DNA of 64,000 nt from Candidatus Micropelagos thuwalensis (lineage in GTDB: Bacteria > Pseudomonadota > Alphaproteobacteria > RS24), in the NCBI RefSeq assembly GCF_000469155.1, contig NZ_AWXE01000004.1, positions 310,001 to 374,000 of the forward strand, in the 5' to 3' direction. Of this stretch, positions 9,156 to 19,245 are shown piece by piece. The notes under the pieces are model-generated. The model saw only the letters and a list, made by a program, of their open reading frames with translations, had not been told where the DNA came from and made no database searches. The translations under genes were made by a program, and so were the position numbers. Positions within the stretch are counted from its first letter, which is position 1. The number at the start of each line of letters is the position of its first letter.

Positions 9156-10442
9156 ATGAAAGAAAAAAGCCTCAAAATTCTTGTTCTTGGTAGCGGGGGA
9201 CGTGAGCATGCACTGTGCTGGAAAATCGCACAAAGCCCCTTGCTTGATAAACTCTATTGCGCACCAGGTAATGGGGGGATTGAGTCCGTGGCAGATTGTG
9301 TCACTCTTGATATTGAATCACCCGATGCCGTACTACATTTTGCCAAAGAAAAAGCTATAGACCTCGTTGTCATTGGACCTGAAGGCCCTCTTGTTTCAGG
9401 GCTTGCGGATACCCTTATAGCAGAAAATATTGCTACCTTCGGGCCTGTAGCAGCAGCAGCCCAGCTAGAAGGGTCTAAAGGCTTTACAAAAGACATTTGC
9501 GCCGCCTATGACATTCCAACTGCCGCCTATGGTCGTTTCAAATCAGCCGCAGATGCCCATGCTTATCTTGATACCCACTCCGCCCCTATCGTTGTCAAAG
9601 CGGATGGGCTGGCGGCAGGCAAAGGCGTTATCATTGCTGAGACCGACGCTCAGGCGCGTGCCGCCGTCGATGATATATTTGATGGCGCATTCGGGGAAGC
9701 CGGCGCTGAACTTGTGATTGAAGAATTTATGACCGGAGAGGAGGCCAGTTTTTTTGTCCTCACTGACGGCACTCATGCACTCCCACTGGCGACCGCACAA
9801 GATCATAAACGTGTTGGCGAAGGGGATACCGGTCTCAATACAGGCGGGATGGGCGCCTATTCGCCAGCAAAAATCGTTACGCCCACTTTACTGGAAGAGA
9901 CCATGACGCGTATTATCCAGCCAACTTTGACAGCGATGGCAGATAAGGGGACACCCTATCGTGGCGTGCTTTATGCAGGTTTGATGTTGACCGAGGACGG
10001 GCCAAAATTGTTGGAATATAATGCACGTTTTGGCGATCCAGAATGTCAGGTGTTGATGTTGCGGCTTAAAAGCGATCTTGTCCCCGCCCTGCTTGCCACG
10101 GCACAGGGAGATATTAGCTCCCTTGACCTTGAATGGTACGACGAAGACGCGATGACCGTTGTAATGGCAGCTCAGGGTTATCCGGGTAGCTATCCTAAAG
10201 GCTCACAGATTAATAACCTTCACGCAGCCGTTGCGGACACAGACACACAAATCTTTCATGCAGGCACAAAAACCGAGAATGGAAAAACGCTTGCAGTTGG
10301 TGGACGTGTGCTTAATGTCACCTCTAAAGGTCAGGATTTGCGTGCCGCAAGAGACAAAGCATATACTGCGCTCGAAAAAATTGACTGGCAGGAAGGGTTT
10401 TATCGTCGCGATATTGGCTGGCGCGCCCTTGGTAAAAGTTAA
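9156..10442 (+). CDS. purD: phosphoribosylamine-glycine ligase
   Basis: PurD joins phosphoribosylamine and glycine with ATP in de novo purine synthesis. The 428-residue ATP-grasp protein has the N-terminal [12 protein letters not shown], then [38 protein letters not shown] and [10 protein letters not shown], all diagnostic. The start is set at ATG 9156, directly before the conserved N-terminus; an upstream start at 9105 would add 17 poorly conserved residues. It is divergent from xseA, and the ~130-bp gap should hold promoters for both, although I could not pick unambiguous -35/-10 boxes. Confidence 0.96.
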   Translation: MKEKSLKILVLGSGGREHALCWKIAQSPLLDKLYCAPGNGGIESVADCVTLDIESPDAVLHFAKEKAIDLVVIGPEGPLVSGLADTLIAENIATFGPVAAAAQLEGSKGFTKDICAAYDIPTAAYGRFKSAADAHAYLDTHSAPIVVKADGLAAGKGVIIAETDAQARAAVDDIFDGAFGEAGAELVIEEFMTGEEASFFVLTDGTHALPLATAQDHKRVGEGDTGLNTGGMGAYSPAKIVTPTLLEETMTRIIQPTLTAMADKGTPYRGVLYAGLMLTEDGPKLLEYNARFGDPECQVLMLRLKSDLVPALLATAQGDISSLDLEWYDEDAMTVVMAAQGYPGSYPKGSQINNLHAAVADTDTQIFHAGTKTENGKTLAVGGRVLNVTSKGQDLRAARDKAYTALEKIDWQEGFYRRDIGWRALGKS

Positions 10443-10503
10443 GGTCACGCTCTAACAGAGAGCGATAAATAGAAACCTAAAAGAGGGGGTTAAAAGGTCA
10501 AAA

Positions 10504-11580
10504 ATGAGTGATAGACAGGAAAAATTCGGCGGCACCAAAGAAGTCGCTGACGCACTTAAATTTGATGTCAAAAATCTTGAAGACTACATGCACGCACATG
10601 TTGACGGCTTTGAAGGCCCTCTTGAAGTGAAGCAATTTAAAGGCGGACAATCCAACCCGACCTATCAGCTCATCACCCCAAACAAAAAATATGTTCTGAG
10701 ACGCAAACCACCGGGTAAACTTTTACCCTCTGCCCATGCCGTCGATCGCGAATATCGAGTTATTACTGCCTTGGCTTCAGTCGGCTTCCCCGTACCAAAA
10801 AGCTATTGCCTCTGCGAGGATGAAGGCGTCATTGGCACAATGTTTTATATTATGGATATGGTCGAAGGCCGTATATTATGGGATGTGACCCTGAGCGATT
10901 ATGCTAAAAAAGACAGATGGCCGATTTTCGAAGCACAAGTCAAAACGATCGCCCAGCTTCACTCGCTTGACTATGAAGCTATCGGCCTAGGCGATTACGG
11001 CAAGCCAGGTAATTATTTCGAACGCCAAATCGGACGCTGGACGAAACAATATATTGCCTCTGAAACTCAGAAAGTCGACAATATGGATAAGCTCATGGCG
11101 TGGTTGCCGGGGCAAATTCCGCAGGATGACGCGACCTCAATTGTTCATGGTGATTTTAGGCTTGATAATATGGTCTTGCATCCGACGAAACCAGAGGTTA
11201 GCGCTGTGCTGGATTGGGAATTGTCGACGCTGGGGCATCCACTTGGCGATTTCACTTATCATTTGATGCAATGGCACATGCCGTCGATTAAAACCATGGT
11301 CACGGCATCGCTGGCTGGTAAAGATTTAGGTGAATTAGGGATTCCAACTGCCGAGCAATATATCCGTATGTATTGCGAAGCGGTCGGGCGGGACGGTATT
11401 GAAAATATCGATTTCTATCTGGCTTTTAATATGTTCCGACTGGCGGCGATTTTGCAGGGCATTGTCGGACGCGTTAGAGACGGCACAGCAAGTTCGGCTC
11501 ATGCAGGTGAAATGGAAAAAAACATTCCACCCCTCGCAGATGTCGGCTGGGCTTTCGCGCAAAAAGCCGGTGCAATTTAA
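10504..11580 (+). CDS. APH-fold phosphotransferase, ACAD10/11-like (putative acyl-CoA-related kinase)
   Basis: A 358-residue aminoglycoside-phosphotransferase-fold kinase. Key residues are visible: the nucleotide-binding N-lobe with YVLRRKPPGKLLPSAH, the catalytic HGDFRLDN (His215 to Asn222, Asp217 as base) and the metal-binding DWE (237-239). The KLLPSAHAVDRE segment and DWELSTLGHPLGD are typical of the subfamily related to human ACAD10/11 and Pseudomonas LvaA, which phosphorylate 4-hydroxyacyl-CoAs. An acyl-CoA dehydrogenase of the matching subfamily lies 2.2 kb downstream on the same strand. Antibiotic resistance is not implied by the fold. The substrate remains an inference. Confidence 0.82.
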   Translation: MSDRQEKFGGTKEVADALKFDVKNLEDYMHAHVDGFEGPLEVKQFKGGQSNPTYQLITPNKKYVLRRKPPGKLLPSAHAVDREYRVITALASVGFPVPKSYCLCEDEGVIGTMFYIMDMVEGRILWDVTLSDYAKKDRWPIFEAQVKTIAQLHSLDYEAIGLGDYGKPGNYFERQIGRWTKQYIASETQKVDNMDKLMAWLPGQIPQDDATSIVHGDFRLDNMVLHPTKPEVSAVLDWELSTLGHPLGDFTYHLMQWHMPSIKTMVTASLAGKDLGELGIPTAEQYIRMYCEAVGRDGIENIDFYLAFNMFRLAAILQGIVGRVRDGTASSAHAGEMEKNIPPLADVGWAFAQKAGAI

Positions 11581-11584
11581 TTCT

Positions 11585-12139
11585 CTAGGAAATATTTGAA
11601 AGCAAGGTAATTTCAGTATCGCCATATGCGCGCCTATAGATTTCATCAAAACCTGAGGGGGGTATAAAGCCTGCGCGCTTATCTTCTTCCACCACCAGCA
11701 ATGCATCCTGTGCCAGCCAGCCGCCCTCTTGCAAACATTGCAATGTTTTTTCCGCAAGCCCCTTACCATAGGGGGGATCGAGAAAGACAAGATTGAATAA
11801 AGGCGCCTGCTTTTCATGCTTTCCTAGTCTCACCGCGTCGCATTTCAGAAGATGCGTTTTATCGGTGGCATTCAGTGCATGAATGTTACTTTCAATAACA
11901 GCACAGGCCGCATTGATTTTTTCTACAAAATAACAGCTCGCCGCCCCACGCGACAAAGCCTCAAGTCCTAAAGCGCCGGTACCAGCGAAAATGTCAAGCA
12001 CATGGGCTTCATCAAACTGGATACGGCTTTCAAGGGCAGAAAATAACGCCTCTCTAATACGGTCGGATGTCGGGCGTGTCAGGTTATTTTTAGGCGTTTG
12101 AAGGGCGCGCCCTTTCCATGTTCCGGCAATAATACGCAT
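11585..12139 (-). CDS. rsmD: 16S rRNA (guanine966-N2)-methyltransferase
   Basis: A 184-residue SAM-dependent methyltransferase with an N-terminal MRIIAGTWKGRAL and TRPTSDRIREALF, the SAM-binding LDIFAGTGALGLEALSRGA, and the catalytic DPPY (121-124). These are RsmD family signatures. The enzyme methylates G966 of 16S rRNA in the 30S subunit. Length matches the family. It is convergent with the phosphotransferase gene (4-bp gap) and lies 6 bp downstream of the RluB-type gene, with which it probably shares a transcript; both are ribosomal RNA modification genes. Confidence 0.93.
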   Translation of the reverse strand: MRIIAGTWKGRALQTPKNNLTRPTSDRIREALFSALESRIQFDEAHVLDIFAGTGALGLEALSRGAASCYFVEKINAACAVIESNIHALNATDKTHLLKCDAVRLGKHEKQAPLFNLVFLDPPYGKGLAEKTLQCLQEGGWLAQDALLVVEEDKRAGFIPPSGFDEIYRRAYGDTEITLLSNIS

Positions 12140-12145
12140 ATCAGG

Positions 12146-13138
12146 TCATTTTTTTTTAAGTTTTAGCGTTTTCTTTTTTGACGTCGCTTTATTATCGGAC
12201 ATCTTCCAAGGAGTCACATTTTTTTCAGGCAGATTTTTCGGAGGACTATCTTGCGATGATTTTGTCTTGAAAGAGACGCTGGAATTAGAAACTGTTTTAC
12301 CTTTTCCCCGTGCCAGTTTCTTTTCTGGACGGTCTGCCGTTTGTTTGCTCCTGGTTTTTGGCTTGGCTTGCGGCACCCGCCCCTCCGAAATATCAGACCA
12401 AGTTGAACCAAGTTGCTGACGCAGAACACGGCGGGGGATTTCCTCTACTGCACCAGTTTCCAAATTGCCGAGTTGGAAAGGCCCGAATGAAAGTCGAATG
12501 AGACGATTAACCTCTAAACCAACATAGCTGAGAAGTTTTTTAACTTCACGATTTTTGCCTTCTCTCAGAGAAATTGTCAGCCATACATTCCCCCCCTGCT
12601 GGCGTTCAACATCAACATCAACTCCGCGATAATGAACATCTTCAAGTGTGACGCCTTTTTTTAACTCCAGCAATTTTCGCTGATCGGCTCTCCCGAAAGC
12701 ACGCACGCGGTAACGCCGCAACCATCCGGTTTCAGGCAATTCTAGATGACGCTTAAGTCCTCCATCATTAGTCAATAACAAAAGACCTTCGGTATTAATA
12801 TCAAGCCGCCCGACAGATAACACACGCGGAAGATTATCAGGCAGTTTTGAGAAAATCGTTACCCTGCCTTGCGGGTCGCGTTCAGTCGTGACAAGGCCAC
12901 GCGGTTTATAATACCGCCATAGGCGCGGTGGATCGGGCTGGGCAATTTCTTTCCCATCAACAGTGATACGGTCAGAAGGCAGGACATTTAAAGCAGGCGA
13001 ATTAATGGATTTGCCATTTACCGTTACGCGCCCTGCCTGAATAATTGTCTCAGCCTCACGTCTGGAGGACAGACCCGAGCGCGCCAAAACTTTGGCTATG
13101 CGATCCCCTTTAATTGCCTGATTTGTCTTGTCATTCAT
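12146..13138 (-). CDS. RsuA/RluB-family rRNA pseudouridine synthase
   Basis: A 330-residue protein with an S4 RNA-binding domain (about 10-65; RIAKVLARSGLSSRREAE) and a pseudouridine synthase domain with the catalytic GRLDINTEG (110-118, Asp113) and REGKNREVKKLL. The last ~75 residues are Lys/Ser-rich and probably disordered, an RNA-binding tail often seen in alphaproteobacterial RluB. RluB modifies U2605 of 23S rRNA. RluE/RluF specificity is less likely given the S4 domain and the tail, but cannot be strictly excluded. It is divergent from tadA with a 54-bp gap. Confidence 0.9.
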   Translation of the reverse strand: MNDKTNQAIKGDRIAKVLARSGLSSRREAETIIQAGRVTVNGKSINSPALNVLPSDRITVDGKEIAQPDPPRLWRYYKPRGLVTTERDPQGRVTIFSKLPDNLPRVLSVGRLDINTEGLLLLTNDGGLKRHLELPETGWLRRYRVRAFGRADQRKLLELKKGVTLEDVHYRGVDVDVERQQGGNVWLTISLREGKNREVKKLLSYVGLEVNRLIRLSFGPFQLGNLETGAVEEIPRRVLRQQLGSTWSDISEGRVPQAKPKTRSKQTADRPEKKLARGKGKTVSNSSVSFKTKSSQDSPPKNLPEKNVTPWKMSDNKATSKKKTLKLKKK

Positions 13139-13192
13139 AATGCACCATGTAGCATTATATTTTCAGAAAGTCCTGAGAATGTTGACCACCAA

Positions 13193-13687
13193 ATGAACGA
13201 TTCAAAAATATCCCAAACTCCGCCCAACACCGAGGCCCATACCACACCTATGCAACGCGCACTTGTGGAAGCTAAAGCCGCCGCCGCACGGGGAGAAGTG
13301 CCTGTAGGGGCAGTTATCACGAATCCAAAGGGGTATGTAATTGCTGCAAATGGTAATAGAATTATAGAATATGCCGACCCTACTGCTCATGCTGAGATTC
13401 TTGTCATCCGTGAGGCAACTTCCGTATTACAAAATGAAAGACTTGTAGGTTGCAACCTCTATGTAACACTAGAACCTTGCCCAATGTGCGCCGGGGCAAT
13501 TTCGCTCGCACGCATCAAACGGCTTTATTATGGGGCTGCAGATGAAAAGGCAGGTGGCGCAGATCATGGTGTAAGGTTGTTTTCCCATCCATCCTGTCAT
13601 CATCGTCCCGAGGTTTATGGCGGAATAGAAGAGTTTGCATGTGCGACAATTTTGCGAGATTTTTTTGCTGTTAAGCGTCAATCATAA
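13193..13687 (+). CDS. tadA: tRNA(Arg) adenosine-34 deaminase
   Basis: TadA converts A34 to inosine in the anticodon of tRNA-Arg(ACG). The 164-residue protein carries the zinc deaminase motifs HAE (66-68, with Glu68 as proton shuttle) and PCPMC (95-99, Cys96 and Cys99 as ligands). GEVPVGAVI and the C-terminal PEVYGGI also fit. The start at 13193 gives about 19 residues before the usual beginning of the fold; Met20 (13250) is an alternative start. Related free-base deaminases have a different C-terminus, so tRNA deaminase is preferred. Confidence 0.93.
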   Translation: MNDSKISQTPPNTEAHTTPMQRALVEAKAAAARGEVPVGAVITNPKGYVIAANGNRIIEYADPTAHAEILVIREATSVLQNERLVGCNLYVTLEPCPMCAGAISLARIKRLYYGAADEKAGGADHGVRLFSHPSCHHRPEVYGGIEEFACATILRDFFAVKRQS

Positions 13688-13741
13688 CTTGCACAAAACC
13701 CTCATTCATCTGAAGATGAGGCCAAACGAGGGAGAAGCTCA

Positions 13742-14965
13742 ATGAATTTTGATTATTCTGATAAAACCAAATCACTAATAGAAGATGTCGCAAACTTTAT
13801 GGATAAGCACATTTATCCTGCTGAGCCAATTTACAATCAACAGATGAAGGATTTCGGTGATAACCGCTGGCAGGTTGTGCCAGTCCTTGAAGAATTGAAA
13901 GCCAAAGCAAAAGAAGCGGGGCTTTGGAATTTGTTTCTTCCCGAAAGTGATCTGGGTGCTGGTCTGACTAATTTGGAATATGCTCCCCTCGCTGAATTAA
14001 TGGGTCGGGTAGGCTTCGCCTCGGAAGTATTTAATTGTAGCGCACCTGATACGGGTAATATGGAAGTGCTTATCCGGTACGGAACGCCAGAACAACAGGA
14101 AAAATGGCTAACGCCTCTTCTTGCCGGTGAAATCCGTTCCGCCTTTTTGATGACTGAACCAGATGTCGCATCGTCAGACGCCACAAATATCAAAACTTCT
14201 ATCACCCGCGATGGTGATGAGTATGTCATCAATGGGCGTAAATGGTGGTCGTCAGGCCTTGGTGACCCGAGATGTAAAATCACCATTCTGATGGGTAAGA
14301 CCGATTTTGACGCGCCCCGTCACCAACAGCAATCCATGATACTCGTCCCTGTGGATACACCAGGCGTTGAAGTTTTAAGACCATTGACGGTTTTCGGCTA
14401 TGATGATGCGCCGCATGGTCACATGGAAGTCAAGTTGGATAATGTGCGTGTCCCGGCTGAAAATATGTTGCTTGGCGAAGGCAGAGGATTTGAAATCGCC
14501 CAAGGACGCCTTGGCCCTGGTCGTATTCACCACTGCATGAGGACCATCGGTCTTGCAGAGCGCGCTTTGGAAACAATGTGTGGTCGTCTTGCCTCACGCC
14601 AAGTTTTCGGCAAAAAAATCTTTGAACATTCGCTCTGGGAAGAGCGCATTGCTGAAGCCAGAACTGACTTGGAAATGACGCGTCTCTTGTGCCTCAAAGC
14701 CGCCCATATGATGGATACGGTCGGCAATAAAGTGGCGCAAGCAGAAATTGCCATGATTAAAGTTGCCGGCCCCAAGGTAGCGCTTAAAATCATTGATAAT
14801 GCAATCCAGTCCCATGGCGGCGGTGGTGTCAGTCAGGATTTTGATCTCGCGCAAATGTATACACATGCGCGCACCATGCGTCTGGTTGATGGCCCTGATG
14901 AAGTTCACAATCGCGCCATTGCCCGTATTGAAATGAAAAAATACATAGACCAATCACAAGCCTAG
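13742..14965 (+). CDS. acyl-CoA dehydrogenase, ACAD10/11-like subfamily
   Basis: A 407-residue flavin-dependent acyl-CoA dehydrogenase preceded by a good ribosome binding site (GAGGGAG, 7 bases before ATG). The three domains are intact: an N-terminal helical domain, a middle beta domain with [16 protein letters not shown] and [10 protein letters not shown], and a C-terminal helical domain with [19 protein letters not shown] and LVDGPDEVH. The last motif replaces the usual YEGT-type catalytic segment (Glu) by DGPDEVH, with Asp383 at or near that position. This form is typical of the ACAD10/11-LvaC branch linked to APH-type kinases, one of which lies 2.2 kb upstream. Substrate unknown. Confidence 0.9.
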   Translation: MNFDYSDKTKSLIEDVANFMDKHIYPAEPIYNQQMKDFGDNRWQVVPVLEELKAKAKEAGLWNLFLPESDLGAGLTNLEYAPLAELMGRVGFASEVFNCSAPDTGNMEVLIRYGTPEQQEKWLTPLLAGEIRSAFLMTEPDVASSDATNIKTSITRDGDEYVINGRKWWSSGLGDPRCKITILMGKTDFDAPRHQQQSMILVPVDTPGVEVLRPLTVFGYDDAPHGHMEVKLDNVRVPAENMLLGEGRGFEIAQGRLGPGRIHHCMRTIGLAERALETMCGRLASRQVFGKKIFEHSLWEERIAEARTDLEMTRLLCLKAAHMMDTVGNKVAQAEIAMIKVAGPKVALKIIDNAIQSHGGGGVSQDFDLAQMYTHARTMRLVDGPDEVHNRAIARIEMKKYIDQSQA

Positions 14966-14988
14966 CTGGGAGGCTTGCGACTTAAAGA

Positions 14989-16872
14989 TTAGCGGCGCCC
15001 AAACAGTTTTTCGATATCAGCTAGTTTTAACTCCACATAGGTCGGGCGACCGTGATTACATTGCCCGGCATGTGGGGTATCTTCCATTTCTCGCAACAAG
15101 GCGTTCATTTCTTCGCCGTTGAGCCGTCGCCCAGCCCGCACCGAACCGTGACAGGCAAGCGTGCTGCATATTTCTTCAAGCTTCTCCTTAATTGCGAGTG
15201 CCGCTCCAAGCTCTGCAATTTCGTCTGCCAAATCCTGCACAAGTTGTTTCACATCCGCATTTCTAAAAAGCGTCGGAATTTCCCGAACCAGAACCGCCCC
15301 ATCACCAAAACTTTCTAGAACAAACCCAATCTCAGCCAATTCAGCACGTCGCGCCATAAGACGGTCAGTCTCGGCACTATCAAGCTCAACCACTTCGGGG
15401 AGGAGCAAGATTTGCCGCTCGACACCTTTGACTGCCATATCCTCTTTCATTCGCTCATAAACCAATCTCTCATGGGCGGCATGCTGGTCAACGATTACCA
15501 GCCCGTCAGCAGTTTGGGCGAGAACATAGGTTTCGTGAAGTTGCGCGCGCGCAAGCCCCAAAGGATAGGAGTCTAAATTCTCGGTTGGCGTTTCAATATC
15601 GAATGTTTGGGTTTCATCGGTATGCGTTTCACTGGCATGAGGGGGCGCTTCATAACCGCTAAGTTCTGTAAAACCGCCCTGTAATCTATCGACTGCATGC
15701 AGTTGAGACTTGTCTAACAAGGGAGGCGCTGAAGGTTTTTCGCCCCCACCCCGCCCATAAGACGGCACAGAAAAAGATCTTAAAGCAGTGTCCGCAACCG
15801 TTGTTGAAGCACGATGACCTGCCTCTGCAAGTGCCGCTCTGAGCGCGCCGACAATCATACTGCGTATCAAACCAGGATCACGAAAGCGTACTTCGGTTTT
15901 CGCCGGATGCACATTCACATCGACCTCTGACGGGTCAAGCTCGATAAAAAGCGCCACCGCCGGATGGCGGTTGCGTGCCAGAAAATCTTGATAGGCACCA
16001 CGCACTGCCCCATTAAGTAGGCGGTCTTTTACGGGACGCCCATTAACAAACAAATACTGCATTTGCGCAGTCGCACGATTAAAGGTCGGCAACCCAGCAA
16101 AACCAGTGAGCCGCATATGTCCTTTTTCTGTTTCCCGTTCAGCAAAAACAGATACAGCATTACTACCAAATTCCTGTCCCATGACAGCCGCAAGGCGGTT
16201 AAGACGAGAGGTGTCTGAACCATCAGGTTCCGCCGTCACAGCAAAACTTCTTCGTCCCTCTGAGGTTAAACTAAAACCCACTATTGGATATGCCATAGCC
16301 AGTCGGCGTAGAACATCGCCAACAGCTGTGGTTTCGGCGCGGTCACTTTTCAGAAACTTCAACCGCGCCGGGGTAACGAAAAATAAATCCCTGACTTCTA
16401 TGCGCGTGCCTTGTGAACCTGATGTCGGCTTTAAATTATCAACCTTTCCCGCAATTACATCAAGTTGCATTGCGGAATTTGTATTGTTTTCTTCGATAGA
16501 GACCTGATTTTGAACAGGCCGGGACGTGATCGTCATTTTCGAGACAGCACCGATAGACGGTAATGCCTCTCCGCGAAATCCCAATGAAGACACCCGAAAT
16601 AAGCGATCACCGCCATCCCCTTCAGGCAATTTAGATGTCGCATGACGTTCAATCGCGAGAGACATGTCTTCCGGCGTCATGCCGTGACCATTGTCATTAA
16701 CAATAATTAAAGACTTGCCACCAGAACCCAAAGTTATGTCAATACGGGTCGCATCCGCATCTATTGCATTTTCGACGAGTTCTTTGACAACACTAAACGG
16801 CCGCTCCACGACCTCACCCGCAGCAATGCGATTAATTGTTCCCTCAGGTAATTTGCGTATTTTTTTATACAT
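14989..16872 (-). CDS. mutL: DNA mismatch repair protein MutL with endonuclease motif
   Basis: MutL couples mismatch recognition by MutS to strand processing. The N-terminal GHKL ATPase has [31 protein letters not shown] and GFRGEAL. The C-terminal part has [12 protein letters not shown], an exact match to the endonuclease motif DQHA(X)2E(X)4E, plus ACHGSVRAG and CNHGRPT. The protein is therefore likely to nick DNA itself, as expected where Dam/MutH strand discrimination is absent. I chose ATG 16872 (627 residues) because the family starts just before the IRKLP segment; ATG 16917 would add 15 residues. Confidence 0.95.
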   Translation of the reverse strand: MYKKIRKLPEGTINRIAAGEVVERPFSVVKELVENAIDADATRIDITLGSGGKSLIIVNDNGHGMTPEDMSLAIERHATSKLPEGDGGDRLFRVSSLGFRGEALPSIGAVSKMTITSRPVQNQVSIEENNTNSAMQLDVIAGKVDNLKPTSGSQGTRIEVRDLFFVTPARLKFLKSDRAETTAVGDVLRRLAMAYPIVGFSLTSEGRRSFAVTAEPDGSDTSRLNRLAAVMGQEFGSNAVSVFAERETEKGHMRLTGFAGLPTFNRATAQMQYLFVNGRPVKDRLLNGAVRGAYQDFLARNRHPAVALFIELDPSEVDVNVHPAKTEVRFRDPGLIRSMIVGALRAALAEAGHRASTTVADTALRSFSVPSYGRGGGEKPSAPPLLDKSQLHAVDRLQGGFTELSGYEAPPHASETHTDETQTFDIETPTENLDSYPLGLARAQLHETYVLAQTADGLVIVDQHAAHERLVYERMKEDMAVKGVERQILLLPEVVELDSAETDRLMARRAELAEIGFVLESFGDGAVLVREIPTLFRNADVKQLVQDLADEIAELGAALAIKEKLEEICSTLACHGSVRAGRRLNGEEMNALLREMEDTPHAGQCNHGRPTYVELKLADIEKLFGRR

Positions 16873-16977
16873 TTTTGAAAAACCAGACTGATTCTTTATT
16901 GATTTTAACAAAATCATCTCACTTGCGTCGCCCCACAGAGGTGATTAGCATGTTGATAAATTTAAGGGGGGAAAGAC

Positions 16978-19245
16978 ATGTCACAAAAAACAGATAATAC
17001 CAACACGCCGCATATAACCAAAATTATCTCCGGTGTTATTCTCGGGGTTATTTTGTTTGCTGGCCTTTATGTTGTAGGTGTCTACTTTGACCTTTATGGC
17101 AAAACCCGTGATGCGGGGGTCATTCAAGCTGGCGGTCTCGCGCCAGAAATTCTTTCCCAACGTGTAGACGCGCAACAAGCTACCATTGGGCAAATGGATG
17201 AAAATGACGAAGCGCAAATCTTATTCGGTGATTTGCATGTTCACAGCACTTTCTCAACAGATGCATTTTTATGGTCTATGCCGCTTTATGGCGGCGAAGG
17301 TGTTTATCCAATCGCTGACGCCTGCGATTATGCGCGCTATTGCTCTGGTATAGACTTCTGGGCGATTACCGACCACGCTGAAGCCACAACAAAAAAGAGA
17401 TGGTCACAAACCAAGCAGTCTTTGCGTGATTGTAATGCCCGCGCGGGCGATCCATCAAACCCGGACATGATCAGTTACCTCGGCTTTGAGTGGTCTCAAG
17501 TCGGCCCGACACCCGAAACACATTATGGTCATAAAAATGTAATTTTTAAGGGGCTTGAAGATAAAGAATTAGCCATGCGTCCTATTGCTTCAGGTGGTCT
17601 GGCAACGGAGGTGCTTCGTAATCAGTCCTCAAATATGATGCCCCGCTCAACCGTATTTCTGGATTTTGAGAATCGTCAGGTCTATTACGACATTAGAAAA
17701 TATCTCTCAGAGATTGGCGAAGCGCCATCATGCGATCCGTCATTACCTTCAAATGAACTGCCGGATGATTGCTTTGAAATTGCTGAAACGCCCGCCGATT
17801 TGGTAGAGCGTCTCGGACAACAAAATTTAAACCCTTTAATTATTCCGCATGGCTCAAGCTGGGGCTTTTACACGCCGTTCCGCACAACTTGGGACAAACA
17901 ACTCAAAGCCGCCATGTATCCCGAAAAATTTAAGCTCATCGAAATTATGTCTGGTCATGGTAATTCCGAAGAATATAGGGATTATAAAAACGCAATTCCT
18001 GGCCCAGACGGTATGCTTGCCTGTCCAGAACCCACAGAAAATTTTACACCACTATGTCATCGTGCCGGAGAAATTTTACTGGAGAGATGCCTCGCTTCGG
18101 GTGAGACACAAAATGTCTGTGAAAATCGCGCCGAATATGCCCGTTTTGCTTCAGCCAATATGATTACTGCCGGACATTTAGCTATTGGCGCCAGCGAACC
18201 AAGTGATTGGCTGGATGCGGGTCAGTGCATTGACTGTTTCAGACCCTCCTTCAACCATCGCCCCGGCACAAGCATTCAATATGGATTAGCGATTTCCAAT
18301 TTTGACAACCCAAAGAACCCCACGCGGTTTAATTGGGGTTTTATCTCGGCCAGTGATAATCACCGCGCCCGCCCCGGTACTGGTTATAAACCTGCCCAAA
18401 GACTGCGAACCACCGAAATGGCGCGTATCGAGTCGGATTATTTAATTGATATGATGCGCCAGACGAATGAGGAATATGCCGAAGCCGAATTGGTGACACT
18501 TGACGATAGACGCGATGATCTAAGCTTCAACATGCTGGAAGTTGAACGTCAGGGGAGTTACTGGACGACAGGCGGTTTGGCGGCAGTTCATACACCAAGC
18601 CGCGACCGCAAAACTGTTTTTAATGCTATGGAAAACCGACAAGTCTACGCCACATCCGGTCCGCGAATTTTACTCTGGTTTGATTTAAAAACTGATAAAG
18701 AAACAATCAATATGGGGGGCAGCACCAATATGGATGCAAATCCGACTTTTAACGTCAAAGCGGTTGGTGACTTTGACCAACTGCCCGGATGTCCCACCCA
18801 TGTCGTGGAAAACCTTGGCGCGGAACGTGTGCAGAAATTATGTGGCGGTGAATGTTACAACCCGTCTGATGAAAGACTGCCAATCACCCGCATCGAGATC
18901 GTCCGCATTAAGCCACAAATATCACCTGACGAAAAAGTCGGTAACTTGATTGAAGACCCATGGCTTGTGCATCAATGTGATACGTCAAGTGAGGGTTGCC
19001 AATTCAGCTTTACCGATGAGGATTTTGTTAAAGACGGACGCGATACAACCTATTATGCGCGCGCTATTCAAAGCCCAACTCAAGTCATTAATGCTGATCC
19101 ATTACGTTGTGAATATGATGAAACTGGGCAATGTGTGAAAGTTAACCTCTGTTACGGTGATTACCGTCAAGACCCAGAAGATCAGTGCGATGACCCAAGC
19201 GAAGAACGCGCATGGTCTTCGCCTATTTATGTGAATATTGAATAA
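16978..19245 (+). CDS. DUF3604 family membrane-anchored PHP-like protein
   Basis: A 755-residue protein with an excellent ribosome binding site (GGGGGGA before ATG 16978). One N-terminal membrane helix (about 15-36) is followed by a large domain expected outside the cytoplasm. PHP-like metal-site motifs are GDLHVHSTFS, FWAITDHAE, LGFEW, IPHGSSWGFY and SASDNHRARPGTGY. The body is rich in Cys, suggesting disulfides and a periplasmic location. DUF3604 proteins have no established reaction; the motif set suggests a metal-dependent phosphoesterase or related hydrolase. Its stop codon overlaps the next start (TAATG), and a HupE-like gene follows, so the three genes form one operon. Confidence 0.85.
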   Translation: MSQKTDNTNTPHITKIISGVILGVILFAGLYVVGVYFDLYGKTRDAGVIQAGGLAPEILSQRVDAQQATIGQMDENDEAQILFGDLHVHSTFSTDAFLWSMPLYGGEGVYPIADACDYARYCSGIDFWAITDHAEATTKKRWSQTKQSLRDCNARAGDPSNPDMISYLGFEWSQVGPTPETHYGHKNVIFKGLEDKELAMRPIASGGLATEVLRNQSSNMMPRSTVFLDFENRQVYYDIRKYLSEIGEAPSCDPSLPSNELPDDCFEIAETPADLVERLGQQNLNPLIIPHGSSWGFYTPFRTTWDKQLKAAMYPEKFKLIEIMSGHGNSEEYRDYKNAIPGPDGMLACPEPTENFTPLCHRAGEILLERCLASGETQNVCENRAEYARFASANMITAGHLAIGASEPSDWLDAGQCIDCFRPSFNHRPGTSIQYGLAISNFDNPKNPTRFNWGFISASDNHRARPGTGYKPAQRLRTTEMARIESDYLIDMMRQTNEEYAEAELVTLDDRRDDLSFNMLEVERQGSYWTTGGLAAVHTPSRDRKTVFNAMENRQVYATSGPRILLWFDLKTDKETINMGGSTNMDANPTFNVKAVGDFDQLPGCPTHVVENLGAERVQKLCGGECYNPSDERLPITRIEIVRIKPQISPDEKVGNLIEDPWLVHQCDTSSEGCQFSFTDEDFVKDGRDTTYYARAIQSPTQVINADPLRCEYDETGQCVKVNLCYGDYRQDPEDQCDDPSEERAWSSPIYVNIE

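Noticed and set aside
10448-10464. CGCTCT-AACAG-AGAGCG hairpin after purD as a terminator
   Set aside because: Only a 6-bp stem with no T-run. The next gene starts soon after on the same strand, so no role can be supported.
10504-11580. Aminoglycoside resistance gene
   Set aside because: The fold is shared, but the subfamily motifs and the nearby acyl-CoA dehydrogenase point to acyl-CoA metabolism.
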